A DNA stretch of 40,878 nt, from NCBI RefSeq assembly GCF_001591505.1, contig NZ_BCVA01000048.1, positions 1 to 40,878 on the forward strand. The letters are read 5' to 3'. This stretch comes from Neobacillus niacini NBRC 15566 (lineage in GTDB: Bacteria; Bacillota; Bacilli; Bacillales; Cytobacillaceae). A program made the translations under genes and the position numbers. Each line of letters starts with the position of its first letter. The stretch's first letter is position 1. The notes under the pieces were generated by a model. That model was given only the letters and a program-made list of their open reading frames with translations. It did no database searches and was not told where the DNA came from. Shown here piece by piece: positions 15,889-25,215 of the stretch.

Positions 15889-18800
15889 CTATTCGATGAT
15901 ATAGATTTCAACAATCTTGGTATTGCCTTTCGTATTGACGAATACATCATAACGTCCTACTCGGTAAATTCCCTCAGCATTATTTTTGATAAGAATGGTC
16001 TCAGTAAATTTCCCGCTTCCCTTACCGTCTGCATAGACTTCTTCGATGGTGATGACCAATTCATTCTGATTTCCTATCAACTCGTTGACCACTGCAGAAG
16101 CTACCACAGTTTCAATAGTTTCAAGATTCTCAATGGCTCCTTCTAAATTAGCAAGTGCTTCATCCAGTTCTGCTTGTGTTGTAGCCTTTTCTAATGCTTC
16201 TTCTGCTGTTCTAATTGCTTGATTTAAAGTCTTAAATGAGTCTTCTGAGTAATCCTTTGGATTAAGCTGCTTAGCTTCCGTGATCAAGGATTCTAATTTA
16301 GTTTTGTCTAGGATTGTAAATATTTTTTCTAGGGTACCTTCGTATTTTGCAATACCCGTAATGACGATTTTAGCTTCACCGGCCTCAACGTTATTTTCAT
16401 ATGTTACGCGATAGTCGATGCCTTCTTCAAGTACGGTAGAATCTAAAGTAACAGTTGCTTTAGGAGTTTTTTCATTTCCATCATATGAAAATGAATCTTG
16501 ATCAAGTGTAACTTCTGCACTTTCTAATGATTCTTTTGCAGCAGCTGCTTGACGAAGCCTAATTTCTTTTGCTGTCATAAATCGATTAGCTTGACCTCCA
16601 TCACCGTAGGATGACAGGGCTGTGAGTCGTACGAATTTGGCTTCTTTTGGTTCGTCGAATGTTGCAATCGACCATGTATCCGTTTTACTTGACCAATTAC
16701 CAACTGATACCTCTTCCCATGTTTCATTATCTAAAGAAATTTCAACTTTATACTCATTTACAATACCGTTACTATTGCCACTACGTGATAAATAACGGAG
16801 TGCATCAATTTCTGTTACTTCTTCCATTTCCAAGGTAATCCAGAAGTTTGATTTATCTGTCCCACCCCATGGAGTATGGAATATTGTAGATGTTTTGTTA
16901 TCCACAGCAAAATTAGGGTCACCTTCTGTTGCGTGATTCTTGTGGTAAGCTCCTGCAGTTGCCGTAGTTTTTCCATATGGATAGTCTCGGGAATCATCAT
17001 CTGCTGGTAAATTCATATCAGGTGCAGGTTGATCTAAATTAACCGTATAAATTTCTCTGGTTAAGTGATCTTCTGATTCTGTAATAATGCGAATTACATT
17101 TTTGTATGGTTTCAGTACTGTTACTGCAACGTTTTTATCACTTCCTGCTTCAACAACTGCTTTTTGGTATTCAGTGTTAATCACTTTATCTTTAAGTTCT
17201 TTAGGTGAGACACTGTTACCATTGAGTAGTAAATTATTGAGTGTTGCTTCGGCATTTACTTTAAGCGAACTATGTTCAACACGTAATTCTACCTCTGAAA
17301 GTCCGACCGCTAATTTCTTACCAGCACTATTGGTTCCAGGATTACTTGTTAAGACAATCTTAAATGCAACAGCTGGAACACCATTGAAACGATAATTTAT
17401 TTTCGTAATATTCGGCGTACCTGCTGATGTTTCTCCACGTGTTTCTTTTACGTTTTCTAACTTTGTCCAGTTTGCGCCCTCTGTACCTTCATTGGACCAA
17501 TATAGTTCTACATTTTCAGGTAAACGCGCAGCCCAAGCATCTTGATAGAAGTATAAGTCTGCAGATCCTAAGAATTGTGCCGTTGCATAGGTGAAAATAA
17601 TTTCTGCTTTGTTATGTCCTGTTTGAGCCATATCATAGTTTGTCCAAACAGAAGGATTTGGTCCTGATTGAACCGTTTTGAATCCTGTTTTACCATCGAT
17701 AATGGCTTCCAAACTATCAGATTGCAATTCTGTTGATATATCTTGTGTTAATGTCAATTTATTACCTGCTATATTATCACCTAACGTAACCTCTGCATCA
17801 TTAACGCGAACGGACGCCGTTACAGGAATTGCTTCACCAAACACGGTTGAAGTTCCTTTAATGGTTACAAGTCCTGGCTTTTTATAGTTTTCAGCATCTT
17901 GAGTTTCCCATTCTACTGGGAATTCAGTTTTTAAAACATCACCGTTCTCTAAAACAAGCGGTCTACTTGCTGGCAGGTTCACATTGTCAACCCCTGTTGC
18001 AGCGGCTAGTGAGTAGTTTAGTAGTGCACCTACTGATTCAATTACTGTAACATTCGTTAAGACACGAAGATTAAGCTGATCGACATGACCTACAACATTA
18101 ACAGTTCCAGGTTTATCAAACATGTTTTCTTCAATATCCCATGTAATTGGATGAGTTTCTTCCGTTCCATCACTAAAAAGTATCTTTGTTTCTGATACAA
18201 GTTTTGGTTGGTATCCTAATTTCACATAGTAATTTTTAGGCATTGTATACCCTATGACATGTTTTTCTGTTGATACTTCAGGATTAGGTGTGGTTGTAAT
18301 GGTTAGACTTTGACCTTTGATTCCATCAGATTCTACATGAAGTGTCATTGTTCCTGCAGCCGTTGTTGATTTTACAATAGCAACCAGTTTTCCGTTAAAT
18401 GCTTTACGTTTGCCACTATCATATGGTTCATGATCCACCTGGTCACCATTGTCAAGCGCCATCAGTTCCCCATCACCACTTACACTTACATTCATTAAGT
18501 TTGAAGCGTCCTCAACAATATCACCATTTTCATCGATAACATCAATAGTAATATAGGACAAGTCACGTCCATTAGCCACAATCGATTCGCGATCTGCTTT
18601 AAGCGTTAGTTCAGATGCCTCTTTAAATGTAGTCACACTGTCACGGCCTTGTGTATCAGTGATCACATTGCCATTTTCATCATAGGCCTTAGCATAGACC
18701 GTTCCATCTGCATAAGGAACATTCCATGTTAGATAGAGATTTCTGAAATCTTGAGCCTTTTTATCACTACCCTCATATACCTGATACGTATGCCCTGCAT

Positions 18801-20952
18801 CTGTCGTGTATTGTGTGAATGTTTTCTTGCCCAGCGATTTTTCTTCCCCTTGGGCATTTTTAAAGAATAATTCAACACTTCTTGCATCACTATACACATC
18901 AACACGGACATTCCCATTAGTATCGATATTAACCATATCTCTTTTCCAAGCTGGAAGGATATGAAGCGTGTTTACTTTATCATTCCATTGTGATTGATAG
19001 AAATAGAATCGATCCTTTGGAAGACCTGCTGTATCAACAATACCAAAATAGCTTGATTTTGGTGAAGGCCAACCTCCTGTGGCACCTGAACCCACGTTAT
19101 TCCAAGGTGTCGGTTCTCCAAGATAGTCAAAACCAGTCCAAACAAATTCTCCCGCCATAAAGTCACGGGTAATAATTGTATACCATGAATCCGCTGAAAG
19201 CTTACCCCATCCTACAGTTGACTCATCATAAGATGTTAAGTGCTTATCATAATTTGAAGGTTTATACACTCCACGACTGTTGATGGATGAGGCTGTTTCT
19301 CCACCATACATTTTCCACTCTGGGTAATTTTTATGAAATTGGTCAAATTGATTTCCATTTGCATAGTTAAAACCAACAGTGCCACCAAGTTGTGTCAATT
19401 TGTTACCAAAGCTTATTGCCTCATTCCAGTTTGCTTTCAGTTTGTTGTCACCAATCGTAGCTGGACGAGTTTGATCAACTTCTGCAACCCATGTTGCTAA
19501 TTGCCCTAAAATAGTTGGATATTCAGTATATGGACCACTATTACCTTCCATCACTTCATTACCTGTTGACCAGCTAATGATGGATGGTGCATTTATACCG
19601 CGGCGAACCATGGTCTTAATGTCAAATTCTGCCCATGTAATATCTGCAGTTGCACCCAATAATGGATTATCACCAACCGATTTTTTAAACCATGCAGCAT
19701 AATCATTGGAGTTACCATTTTTGCTGCTTATCCAAGTATCAAATGCTTCATCAATGATGAGCACACCTTTTCGATTTGCAATTTCAATGAGTTCATCAGC
19801 TGCAGGGTTGTGTGTAACACGGATTGCATTGACACCCATATCTAACAAGATTTCGACTTGGCGTTCCATCGCGCGAACATGCGCTGCTGTACCCAATGCA
19901 CCTTGATCAGAGTGCATACTTACACCTTTTAATTTAACGGCTTCTCCATTTAAATAAAACCCTGTATCTGTTGTAAATTCAAACGTTCTAAAACCATAGT
20001 CCGTTACATATTCATCAATAACCTTATCATCGACTACCACTTCTGTAACAATTTCATAAAGTTGCGGATTAGATAAAGACCAAAGTGTTGGTTTATTTAT
20101 TTTCAAAGGAACACTTGATGATACTGAGCTATTCGCCTTTATGTTTAATAAGCCACTTTGTTCACTAACGATTCTATCTTCTGAACCTTTTTTACGAATG
20201 CTTTGTTTGACAACTGCATTCACATCTTCAGAGGACTGATTCAAAATTTTAGCATTAACCTCTACATCAACATCTTTACCTACTTGATTTTTAAGATTTG
20301 GGGTTAATACTTGAACCCCATAATGATCAACATGAACATCATCTGTTATTGTTAGATGCACATTACGGTAAATACCACTTCCTGAGTACCAACGGCTTGA
20401 TGGAAACTTATGATTAACACGAACCGCAAGCACGTTTTCCCCATTGTAATTGATATAGTCAGTTAAATCATATGAAAATGGTGTATATCCATTTGGATGG
20501 TCACCCAATTTATGTCCATTAATATACACACTTGCATTCATGTAAACGCCACCAAACTCAACAACAACACGCTTGTCTTTACTGGCTTCACCCAGTGTAA
20601 ATGACTTACGGTACCATCCAATACCACCAAGCTTATAACCACTCTCTGCTTCACCTGCTTGGCTATAAGATAGACTCAAACTGTAATCATGTGGCAATTG
20701 CACATCATCCCATTTTGAATCATCATATGCATTCAACTGAGCATTACTTTGTTCACCATAAAAAAACTTCCAATTATCATTAAATAATTGACGACGTTTA
20801 TTATCACTTAAATCTGTTTTATAGATAAAAGTTTCAGGCGAACTAATTGAATAATCTTCTTCCGCTGCGTTAACAGTATTTTGATTCCCATTACCTGCCA
20901 GTAATAAAACAATTAATAACCATACAACTGTTTTTTTTATTTTCCCCCACAT
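15889..20952 (-). CDS. Secreted multidomain GH2 glycosidase (beta-galactosidase type)
   Basis: This protein has 1687 residues from the ATG at 20952, which has AGGAGG 10 bases upstream; an in-frame TTG at 20976 lies over that site and is rejected. A signal peptide is at about 1-30 (KIKK, then a hydrophobic run, then NAAEE). The GH2 sugar-binding, Ig-like and TIM-barrel domains span about 45-670, with acid/base Glu466 in STGNEVMEG and nucleophile Glu552 in YGGETASS. Then come a DUF4982-like domain, Ig-like domains, two discoidin/F5-8C-like modules (about 1070-1230 and 1335-1485), a small Ig-like repeat, a FIVAR helix (about 1565-1625) and a 60-residue beta domain found at the C-terminus of other secreted glycosidases. 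No LPXTG motif. The linked sugar ABC genes suggest that it releases galactose or a related sugar outside the cell. Exact glycoside unknown. Confidence 0.88.
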   Translation of the reverse strand: MWGKIKKTVVWLLIVLLLAGNGNQNTVNAAEEDYSISSPETFIYKTDLSDNKRRQLFNDNWKFFYGEQSNAQLNAYDDSKWDDVQLPHDYSLSLSYSQAGEAESGYKLGGIGWYRKSFTLGEASKDKRVVVEFGGVYMNASVYINGHKLGDHPNGYTPFSYDLTDYINYNGENVLAVRVNHKFPSSRWYSGSGIYRNVHLTITDDVHVDHYGVQVLTPNLKNQVGKDVDVEVNAKILNQSSEDVNAVVKQSIRKKGSEDRIVSEQSGLLNIKANSSVSSSVPLKINKPTLWSLSNPQLYEIVTEVVVDDKVIDEYVTDYGFRTFEFTTDTGFYLNGEAVKLKGVSMHSDQGALGTAAHVRAMERQVEILLDMGVNAIRVTHNPAADELIEIANRKGVLIIDEAFDTWISSKNGNSNDYAAWFKKSVGDNPLLGATADITWAEFDIKTMVRRGINAPSIISWSTGNEVMEGNSGPYTEYPTILGQLATWVAEVDQTRPATIGDNKLKANWNEAISFGNKLTQLGGTVGFNYANGNQFDQFHKNYPEWKMYGGETASSINSRGVYKPSNYDKHLTSYDESTVGWGKLSADSWYTIITRDFMAGEFVWTGFDYLGEPTPWNNVGSGATGGWPSPKSSYFGIVDTAGLPKDRFYFYQSQWNDKVNTLHILPAWKRDMVNIDTNGNVRVDVYSDARSVELFFKNAQGEEKSLGKKTFTQYTTDAGHTYQVYEGSDKKAQDFRNLYLTWNVPYADGTVYAKAYDENGNVITDTQGRDSVTTFKEASELTLKADRESIVANGRDLSYITIDVIDENGDIVEDASNLMNVSVSGDGELMALDNGDQVDHEPYDSGKRKAFNGKLVAIVKSTTAAGTMTLHVESDGIKGQSLTITTTPNPEVSTEKHVIGYTMPKNYYVKLGYQPKLVSETKILFSDGTEETHPITWDIEENMFDKPGTVNVVGHVDQLNLRVLTNVTVIESVGALLNYSLAAATGVDNVNLPASRPLVLENGDVLKTEFPVEWETQDAENYKKPGLVTIKGTSTVFGEAIPVTASVRVNDAEVTLGDNIAGNKLTLTQDISTELQSDSLEAIIDGKTGFKTVQSGPNPSVWTNYDMAQTGHNKAEIIFTYATAQFLGSADLYFYQDAWAARLPENVELYWSNEGTEGANWTKLENVKETRGETSAGTPNITKINYRFNGVPAVAFKIVLTSNPGTNSAGKKLAVGLSEVELRVEHSSLKVNAEATLNNLLLNGNSVSPKELKDKVINTEYQKAVVEAGSDKNVAVTVLKPYKNVIRIITESEDHLTREIYTVNLDQPAPDMNLPADDDSRDYPYGKTTATAGAYHKNHATEGDPNFAVDNKTSTIFHTPWGGTDKSNFWITLEMEEVTEIDALRYLSRSGNSNGIVNEYKVEISLDNETWEEVSVGNWSSKTDTWSIATFDEPKEAKFVRLTALSSYGDGGQANRFMTAKEIRLRQAAAAKESLESAEVTLDQDSFSYDGNEKTPKATVTLDSTVLEEGIDYRVTYENNVEAGEAKIVITGIAKYEGTLEKIFTILDKTKLESLITEAKQLNPKDYSEDSFKTLNQAIRTAEEALEKATTQAELDEALANLEGAIENLETIETVVASAVVNELIGNQNELVITIEEVYADGKGSGKFTETILIKNNAEGIYRVGRYDVFVNTKGNTKIVEIYIIE

Positions 20953-21080
20953 ATTATGCCTTCCTCCTGAGTTCAACTTAATCTAATATAAATATATATA
21001 ATAGGCACAACTCATAAAACTCTACTCTGCACAAGCGATCTATTCAGCACTACTAGATTCAGAGATACATAATACAAAGA

Positions 21081-21099
21081 GGGACATCTCCATTGTCCC
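21081..21099 (-). terminator. Weak hairpin between the sugar permease and GH2 genes
   Basis: GGGACA and TGTCCC form a 6-bp stem with a 7-base loop, 45 bases after the permease stop (21144). The T-run on the minus strand is poor (CTCTTTG); on the plus strand ATTTTTT follows 5 bases later. It could give partial termination so that the GH2 gene is expressed less than, or separately from, the transporter. Confidence 0.4.
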
Positions 21100-21143
21100 A
21101 CTGCTATTTTTTCTGGTACAGAACCTACCTTCCCTTTGCCCCA

Positions 21144-22307
21144 CTATTTTCCTGCTCTGTTTTTGTTGTAGATATCGAAGCCTACTGCGAGTAAAAGAAC
21201 TAGCCCCTTGATTGCTTGTTGCCAGTCAATACCTACACCAATTAGGGACATGCCGTTATTCATGATTCCCATGACAAGTCCACCAACAATTGCTCCAATG
21301 ACAGTTCCAACACCACCAGCCATTGACGCACCACCGATAAATACCGAAGCGATTGCATCTAGTTCAAGCATGTTACCAGCTGCAGGTGTTGCAGAGTTAA
21401 GACGGGATGCAAACATTAATCCAGCCAATGCTGCGATGATACCGTTGTTAACGAATACCCAGAATACAACACGTTTTGTTTTAACCCCAGATAGATCAGC
21501 CGCTTTCTTGTTACCCCCCGTTGCATAAATGTGACGACCCATAATCGTATTCTTCATGATGAAGGTGTAGATGACGATGAGAATAATTACAATGATTAAC
21601 ACTGTTGGAATACCCTTATTTAACGCCAATTGATACGCAAACCAGTTAATAACTACGACGAGCAATGCTAGTTTTGTTAAAGGAAGCCATAAAGGACTAA
21701 CCTCTTGACTATAGGATAACTGGTCTTTACGATTCTTAAATTCCATATAAATTAGGATTAATGATAGAGTAATAGACAATATGATGGTTAGTAAGTGTAA
21801 TTCCCCTGACCCAATAGCAGGTAAAAACCCTCCACTTAGCATTCCGAATGAATCTGGAAAAGGCGCAAGGGATTTTCCATCCAATAGGTATAAGGTTAAT
21901 CCTCGGAAAATTAACATACTTGCTAGTGTAACAATAAAGGATGGCAGCCCCATATATGCAATCCAAAACCCTTGCCAAACCCCGATTACCGCACCAACAA
22001 CAAGGGATAAAATAATAGCTAACCATACTGGCACATTATGATTGATCATCATTACGCCGGCAATGGCACCGACGATTGCTACGACAGAACCAACGGATAA
22101 ATCGATATGTCCCGTAATAATAACTAAGACCATTCCAATCGCCAATACAAGGATAAATCCATTTTGGAGGATTAGGTTGGTTAAGTTTAATGAACTAAAT
22201 GAAATACCATCTGTTAGGATCCAAAATAATCCAGCAATGAACACCAGTGCAATGATCATTCCATATTCACGGATATTGTTGCGAAATAAATTAGTTAGTG
22301 TTTGCAC
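21144..22307 (-). CDS. Monosaccharide ABC transporter permease (MmsB/XylH-like)
   Basis: This 387-residue membrane protein has about ten hydrophobic segments and the BPD_transp_2 family layout. The 'GAIAGVMMINHNVP' and 'TGGNKKAADLSGV' stretches are typical of ribose/xylose/multiple-sugar permeases. The start is GTG at 22307 with AGGAGGGAC upstream, overlapping the end of the ATPase gene by 17 bases, so the two are coupled. It forms the channel of the importer with the ATPase at 22291 and the binding protein at 23916. Subfamily members import xylose, galactose, arabinose or glucose; the sugar cannot be decided here. Confidence 0.9.
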   Translation of the reverse strand: MQTLTNLFRNNIREYGMIIALVFIAGLFWILTDGISFSSLNLTNLILQNGFILVLAIGMVLVIITGHIDLSVGSVVAIVGAIAGVMMINHNVPVWLAIILSLVVGAVIGVWQGFWIAYMGLPSFIVTLASMLIFRGLTLYLLDGKSLAPFPDSFGMLSGGFLPAIGSGELHLLTIILSITLSLILIYMEFKNRKDQLSYSQEVSPLWLPLTKLALLVVVINWFAYQLALNKGIPTVLIIVIILIVIYTFIMKNTIMGRHIYATGGNKKAADLSGVKTKRVVFWVFVNNGIIAALAGLMFASRLNSATPAAGNMLELDAIASVFIGGASMAGGVGTVIGAIVGGLVMGIMNNGMSLIGVGIDWQQAIKGLVLLLAVGFDIYNKNRAGK

Positions 22308-23841
22308 GTTTAGTCCCTCCTGCTCCTGTCATATAACGCATCACGCTCTCTTGATTCGCCTCTGCACGATCAAGTTCACCCGTTATACGACCTTCATTCA
22401 TGACATAAATACGGTCTGAAAGTCCTAACACTTCAGGTAGTTCTGATGAGATGACAAGTACACCCATTCCTTCAGCCGCAAGTTCATGTATGAGTGAGTA
22501 AATTTCAAACTTTGCTCCTACATCGATTCCACGAGTAGGTTCGTCCAAAATTAAAATGTCTGGCTCCGTAAAAATCCACTTGCTTAATACAATTTTTTGC
22601 TGATTACCACCGCTTAAATTACCAGCGAGTTGAGCCAATGTTGGTGTTTTAATGTTTAATCTTTCCCGTAAAAGCTGCGCTTCCCGGAATTCTTCATTTT
22701 CATCGATGACCGAATTTTTCGAAACTCGCTTGAGATTAGATAGCGTTATATTCCGTTTGATATCATCGATTAAATTTAATCCATATGTTTTCCGGTCTTC
22801 TGAAACATAAGCAATTCCATGCTCAATCGCTTCACTTACCGTATTTGTTTGGATTTCTTCTCCATTTTTGTACAGTAAACCCGTAATTTTTTTCCCATAG
22901 GTTTTACCGAAAATACTCATCGCAAGCTCGGTTCTACCTGCTCCCATTAGGCCTGCTAATCCGACAATTTCTCCACGTCGAATATGAATGTTCACATTGT
23001 CAATGACTTTTCGGTCACGTTGTAAAGGATGATACACATTCCAATTTTCTATTTCAAAAATCTTTTCCCCGATGTTAGGTACCCGCTCTGGATATCGGCT
23101 TGTCAACTCACGACCTACCATTCCTTTAATAATACGTTCCTCAGTCGCCTTTCCACCCTTAGCCTCGAACGTTTCAATGGTTTGTCCATCTCGTAAAATC
23201 GTGATATTATCCGAAATACTAGATACTTCATTTAATTTATGTGAAATTAGAATGGAGGTAATTCCTTGTTTTTTCAGTTCAAGCAGGAGCTTCAATAGAT
23301 TTTCACTATCTGTTTCATTAAGCGCCGCTGTCGGTTCGTCAAGAATTAATAGTTTTACATTTTTTGATAAAGCTTTTGCAATTTCAACAAGCTGTTGTTT
23401 TCCAACTCCAATATCCATAACTGCTGTGTTCGGAGATTCTTTCAACCCAACTTGTTCTAATAGTTTTCTTGCTTCTAAAAACGTATCAGGCCAATTGATA
23501 ATACTGTTTGATTGTCTTTCATTTCCAAGAAAGATATTTTCAGCAATTGATAAGAAAGGGCTTAATGCCAATTCTTGATGAATGATAACAATGCCTATTT
23601 GTTCACTTTGCTTAATATCTTTAAAGTGACATTCTTCGCCTTCAAAATAAATACTACCCTCATAGGAGCCACTTGGGTAAACACCACTTAATACTTTCAT
23701 CAATGTTGATTTTCCAGCACCATTTTCACCCACTAGTGCGTGAATTTCGCCCTTTTCAACCTTTAAATTTACGTTATCTAAAGCTTTAACCCCTGGAAAT
23801 GTTTTTGTGATGTTACGCATTTCTAAAATATAATCAGGCAT
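22291..23841 (-). CDS. Monosaccharide ABC transporter ATP-binding protein (MmsA/XylG-like)
   Basis: This 516-residue protein has two ABC domains in tandem, as usual for CUT2 sugar importers. In the first half: Walker A GENGAGKST (38-46) and Walker B LLILDEPTAAL. In the second half the Walker A is degenerate (GLMGAGRTE, without the Lys), which is normal for this family, while the signature 'LSGGNQQK' and ILDEPTRGIDVG are intact. It starts 75 bases after the binding-protein gene, across a strong hairpin. It energises uptake of a monosaccharide, probably the product of the GH2 enzyme. Confidence 0.92.
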   Translation of the reverse strand: MPDYILEMRNITKTFPGVKALDNVNLKVEKGEIHALVGENGAGKSTLMKVLSGVYPSGSYEGSIYFEGEECHFKDIKQSEQIGIVIIHQELALSPFLSIAENIFLGNERQSNSIINWPDTFLEARKLLEQVGLKESPNTAVMDIGVGKQQLVEIAKALSKNVKLLILDEPTAALNETDSENLLKLLLELKKQGITSILISHKLNEVSSISDNITILRDGQTIETFEAKGGKATEERIIKGMVGRELTSRYPERVPNIGEKIFEIENWNVYHPLQRDRKVIDNVNIHIRRGEIVGLAGLMGAGRTELAMSIFGKTYGKKITGLLYKNGEEIQTNTVSEAIEHGIAYVSEDRKTYGLNLIDDIKRNITLSNLKRVSKNSVIDENEEFREAQLLRERLNIKTPTLAQLAGNLSGGNQQKIVLSKWIFTEPDILILDEPTRGIDVGAKFEIYSLIHELAAEGMGVLVISSELPEVLGLSDRIYVMNEGRITGELDRAEANQESVMRYMTGAGGTKRANTN

Positions 23842-23877
23842 ATCCTCACCACCTCGTTAAGTATCACGAATGAAGTA

Positions 23878-23907
23878 ATTTAGTGGTGATCGAAATCACC
23901 ACTAAAT
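23878..23907 (-). other. Strong intercistronic hairpin between binding-protein and ATPase genes
   Basis: ATTTAGTGGTGAT and ATCACCACTAAAT form a 13-bp perfect stem; on the minus strand the loop is TTCG. It starts 9 bases after the binding-protein stop codon. No T-run follows on the minus strand. Such hairpins commonly protect the upstream message, giving more binding protein than transporter. Confidence 0.7.
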
Positions 23908-23915
23908 CAAGTTTC

Positions 23916-25007
23916 TTATTTTAAGTCGTCTTCTGAATAATATCCGCTATCAATTAACAATTCTTTGTAATTGTTGATGTCTACTGATACAGGGTCAACT
24001 AAGTAAGAAGGAATAACCTTTTTACCATTATCGTACGTTTCAGTATCATTCACTTCTGCTTTCTCACCAGCTAGAATAGCTTCAGTCATTTTTACTACAA
24101 TAGCAGCAAGATCACGTGTATCTTTGAATACTGTTTGTGTTTGTTCTTCTGCAATAATCGATTTAACAGAAGCAGACTCTGCATCTTGTCCAGTTACAAT
24201 TGGAAGTGGAAGATCAGCAGAACCATAACCTACTCCTTTTAATGCTTGAATAACTCCACGGCTGATTCCATCATATGGTGATAAGACAGCATCTACCTTT
24301 TCAGAACCTGAATATGCTTTACTTAAGATGTTTTCCATACGAGATTTCGCTGTATTTCCATCCCAGCGCATTGTTGCAGCTTGTTGGAAGTCTGCTTGTC
24401 CACTTTGGACAACTAATTTTCCGCTATCGATATATGGTTTAAGAACAGAGATCGCACCATCCCAGAAGAAATAAGAATTATTGTCATCTGGTGATCCACC
24501 AAAAAATTCAATATTAAATGGTCCAGCTTCTTCCTTAAGTTTAAGTGCTTCTTCAATATAAGCAGCCTGTAACACACCTACCTGGAAGTTATCGAATGTT
24601 GCATAATAGCTTACATTTGGTGTTTCCATAATCAAGCGGTCATACGCAATTACTTGAATGTCTTGTTCAGCTGCTTTGTCTAATACATTCGTTAATGCCG
24701 TACCATCAATTGATGCCACGACTAGAACTTTTGCGCCTTTTACAATCATATTTTCAATTTGTTCGATTTGTTTATCAACATCGTCTTCTGCATACTGTAA
24801 ATCTGTTTTGTAACCAAGTTCTTCAAATTTCTTCACCATATTGTTCCCATCATCTACCCATCGTTGAGATGATTTCGTAGGCATGGCAATCCCAATTAGT
24901 TCTTCCTTAGAGCCTTTCTCAGATCCTGAAGATTTGTCATTTCCACTACATGCCACTAACATAAAGATCAAACTTACGATTAGTGCTAAAAAACTAAATT
25001 TCTTCAT
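23916..25007 (-). CDS. Sugar-binding lipoprotein (ChvE/XylF-like)
   Basis: This protein has 363 residues from the ATG at 25007, chosen because AGGGGA lies 7 bases upstream; an in-frame GTG at 25025 lies over that site. It has an N-terminal lipoprotein signal: MKKFSF, a hydrophobic run, then the lipobox LVAC-SG with Cys at about residue 20. The mature part is a periplasmic-binding-protein-1 fold (Peripla_BP_4) with 'GIAMPTKSSQRWVDDGNNM' near the start and 'VTGQDAE' near residue 270, as in ChvE-type multiple-sugar-binding proteins. It is the first gene of the transporter operon. It binds an aldose (galactose, arabinose, xylose or glucose); which one is not readable from the sequence. Confidence 0.9.
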   Translation of the reverse strand: MKKFSFLALIVSLIFMLVACSGNDKSSGSEKGSKEELIGIAMPTKSSQRWVDDGNNMVKKFEELGYKTDLQYAEDDVDKQIEQIENMIVKGAKVLVVASIDGTALTNVLDKAAEQDIQVIAYDRLIMETPNVSYYATFDNFQVGVLQAAYIEEALKLKEEAGPFNIEFFGGSPDDNNSYFFWDGAISVLKPYIDSGKLVVQSGQADFQQAATMRWDGNTAKSRMENILSKAYSGSEKVDAVLSPYDGISRGVIQALKGVGYGSADLPLPIVTGQDAESASVKSIIAEEQTQTVFKDTRDLAAIVVKMTEAILAGEKAEVNDTETYDNGKKVIPSYLVDPVSVDINNYKELLIDSGYYSEDDLK

Positions 25008-25067
25008 AATTGTATCCCCTCTCACCCTCTATTGTCTGACTATTAATAAAATAGCATTTTTCTCTTA

Positions 25068-25081
25068 TGTAAGGCTTTACA
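25068..25081. promoter_or_regulatory. Cre-like near-palindrome upstream of the sugar ABC operon
   Basis: TGTAAGGCTTTACA matches the CcpA cre consensus (TGWAANCGNTNWCA) at every fixed base except the central CG, here GC. It lies about 60 bases upstream of the binding-protein ATG, in AT-rich promoter-like DNA. It may be a cre or the site of the AraC-type regulator at 25216. Confidence 0.4.
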
Positions 25082-25170
25082 TAAATTTAAACACTTTTTT
25101 CAAAAATTTAAACTATTTTTAATATTTACTATTCAAGTGTTAGACAGCTCTAGAATTTAGCCGCCTATAT

Positions 25171-25201
25171 AAAAAATGCACCTTCTGCTGAAAGTGCATT
25201 T
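25171..25201 (-). terminator. Rho-independent terminator after the response regulator gene
   Basis: On the minus strand AAATGCAC and GTGCATTT form an 8-bp stem that runs into TTTTTTATATAGG. It sits 15 bases beyond the stop at 25216 and separates the two-component operon from the transporter operon. Confidence 0.8.
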
Positions 25202-25215
25202 GTGAATGGTGTCGA

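Noticed and set aside
20953..20976. TTG start of the GH2 gene at 20976
   Set aside because: The codons between 20976 and 20952 overlap the AGGAGG site that serves the ATG at 20952.
23072..23578. 168-codon plus-strand frame antisense to the sugar ATPase gene
   Set aside because: Long antisense frames are common in such genes; no start signal, and the ATPase motifs on the other strand are complete.
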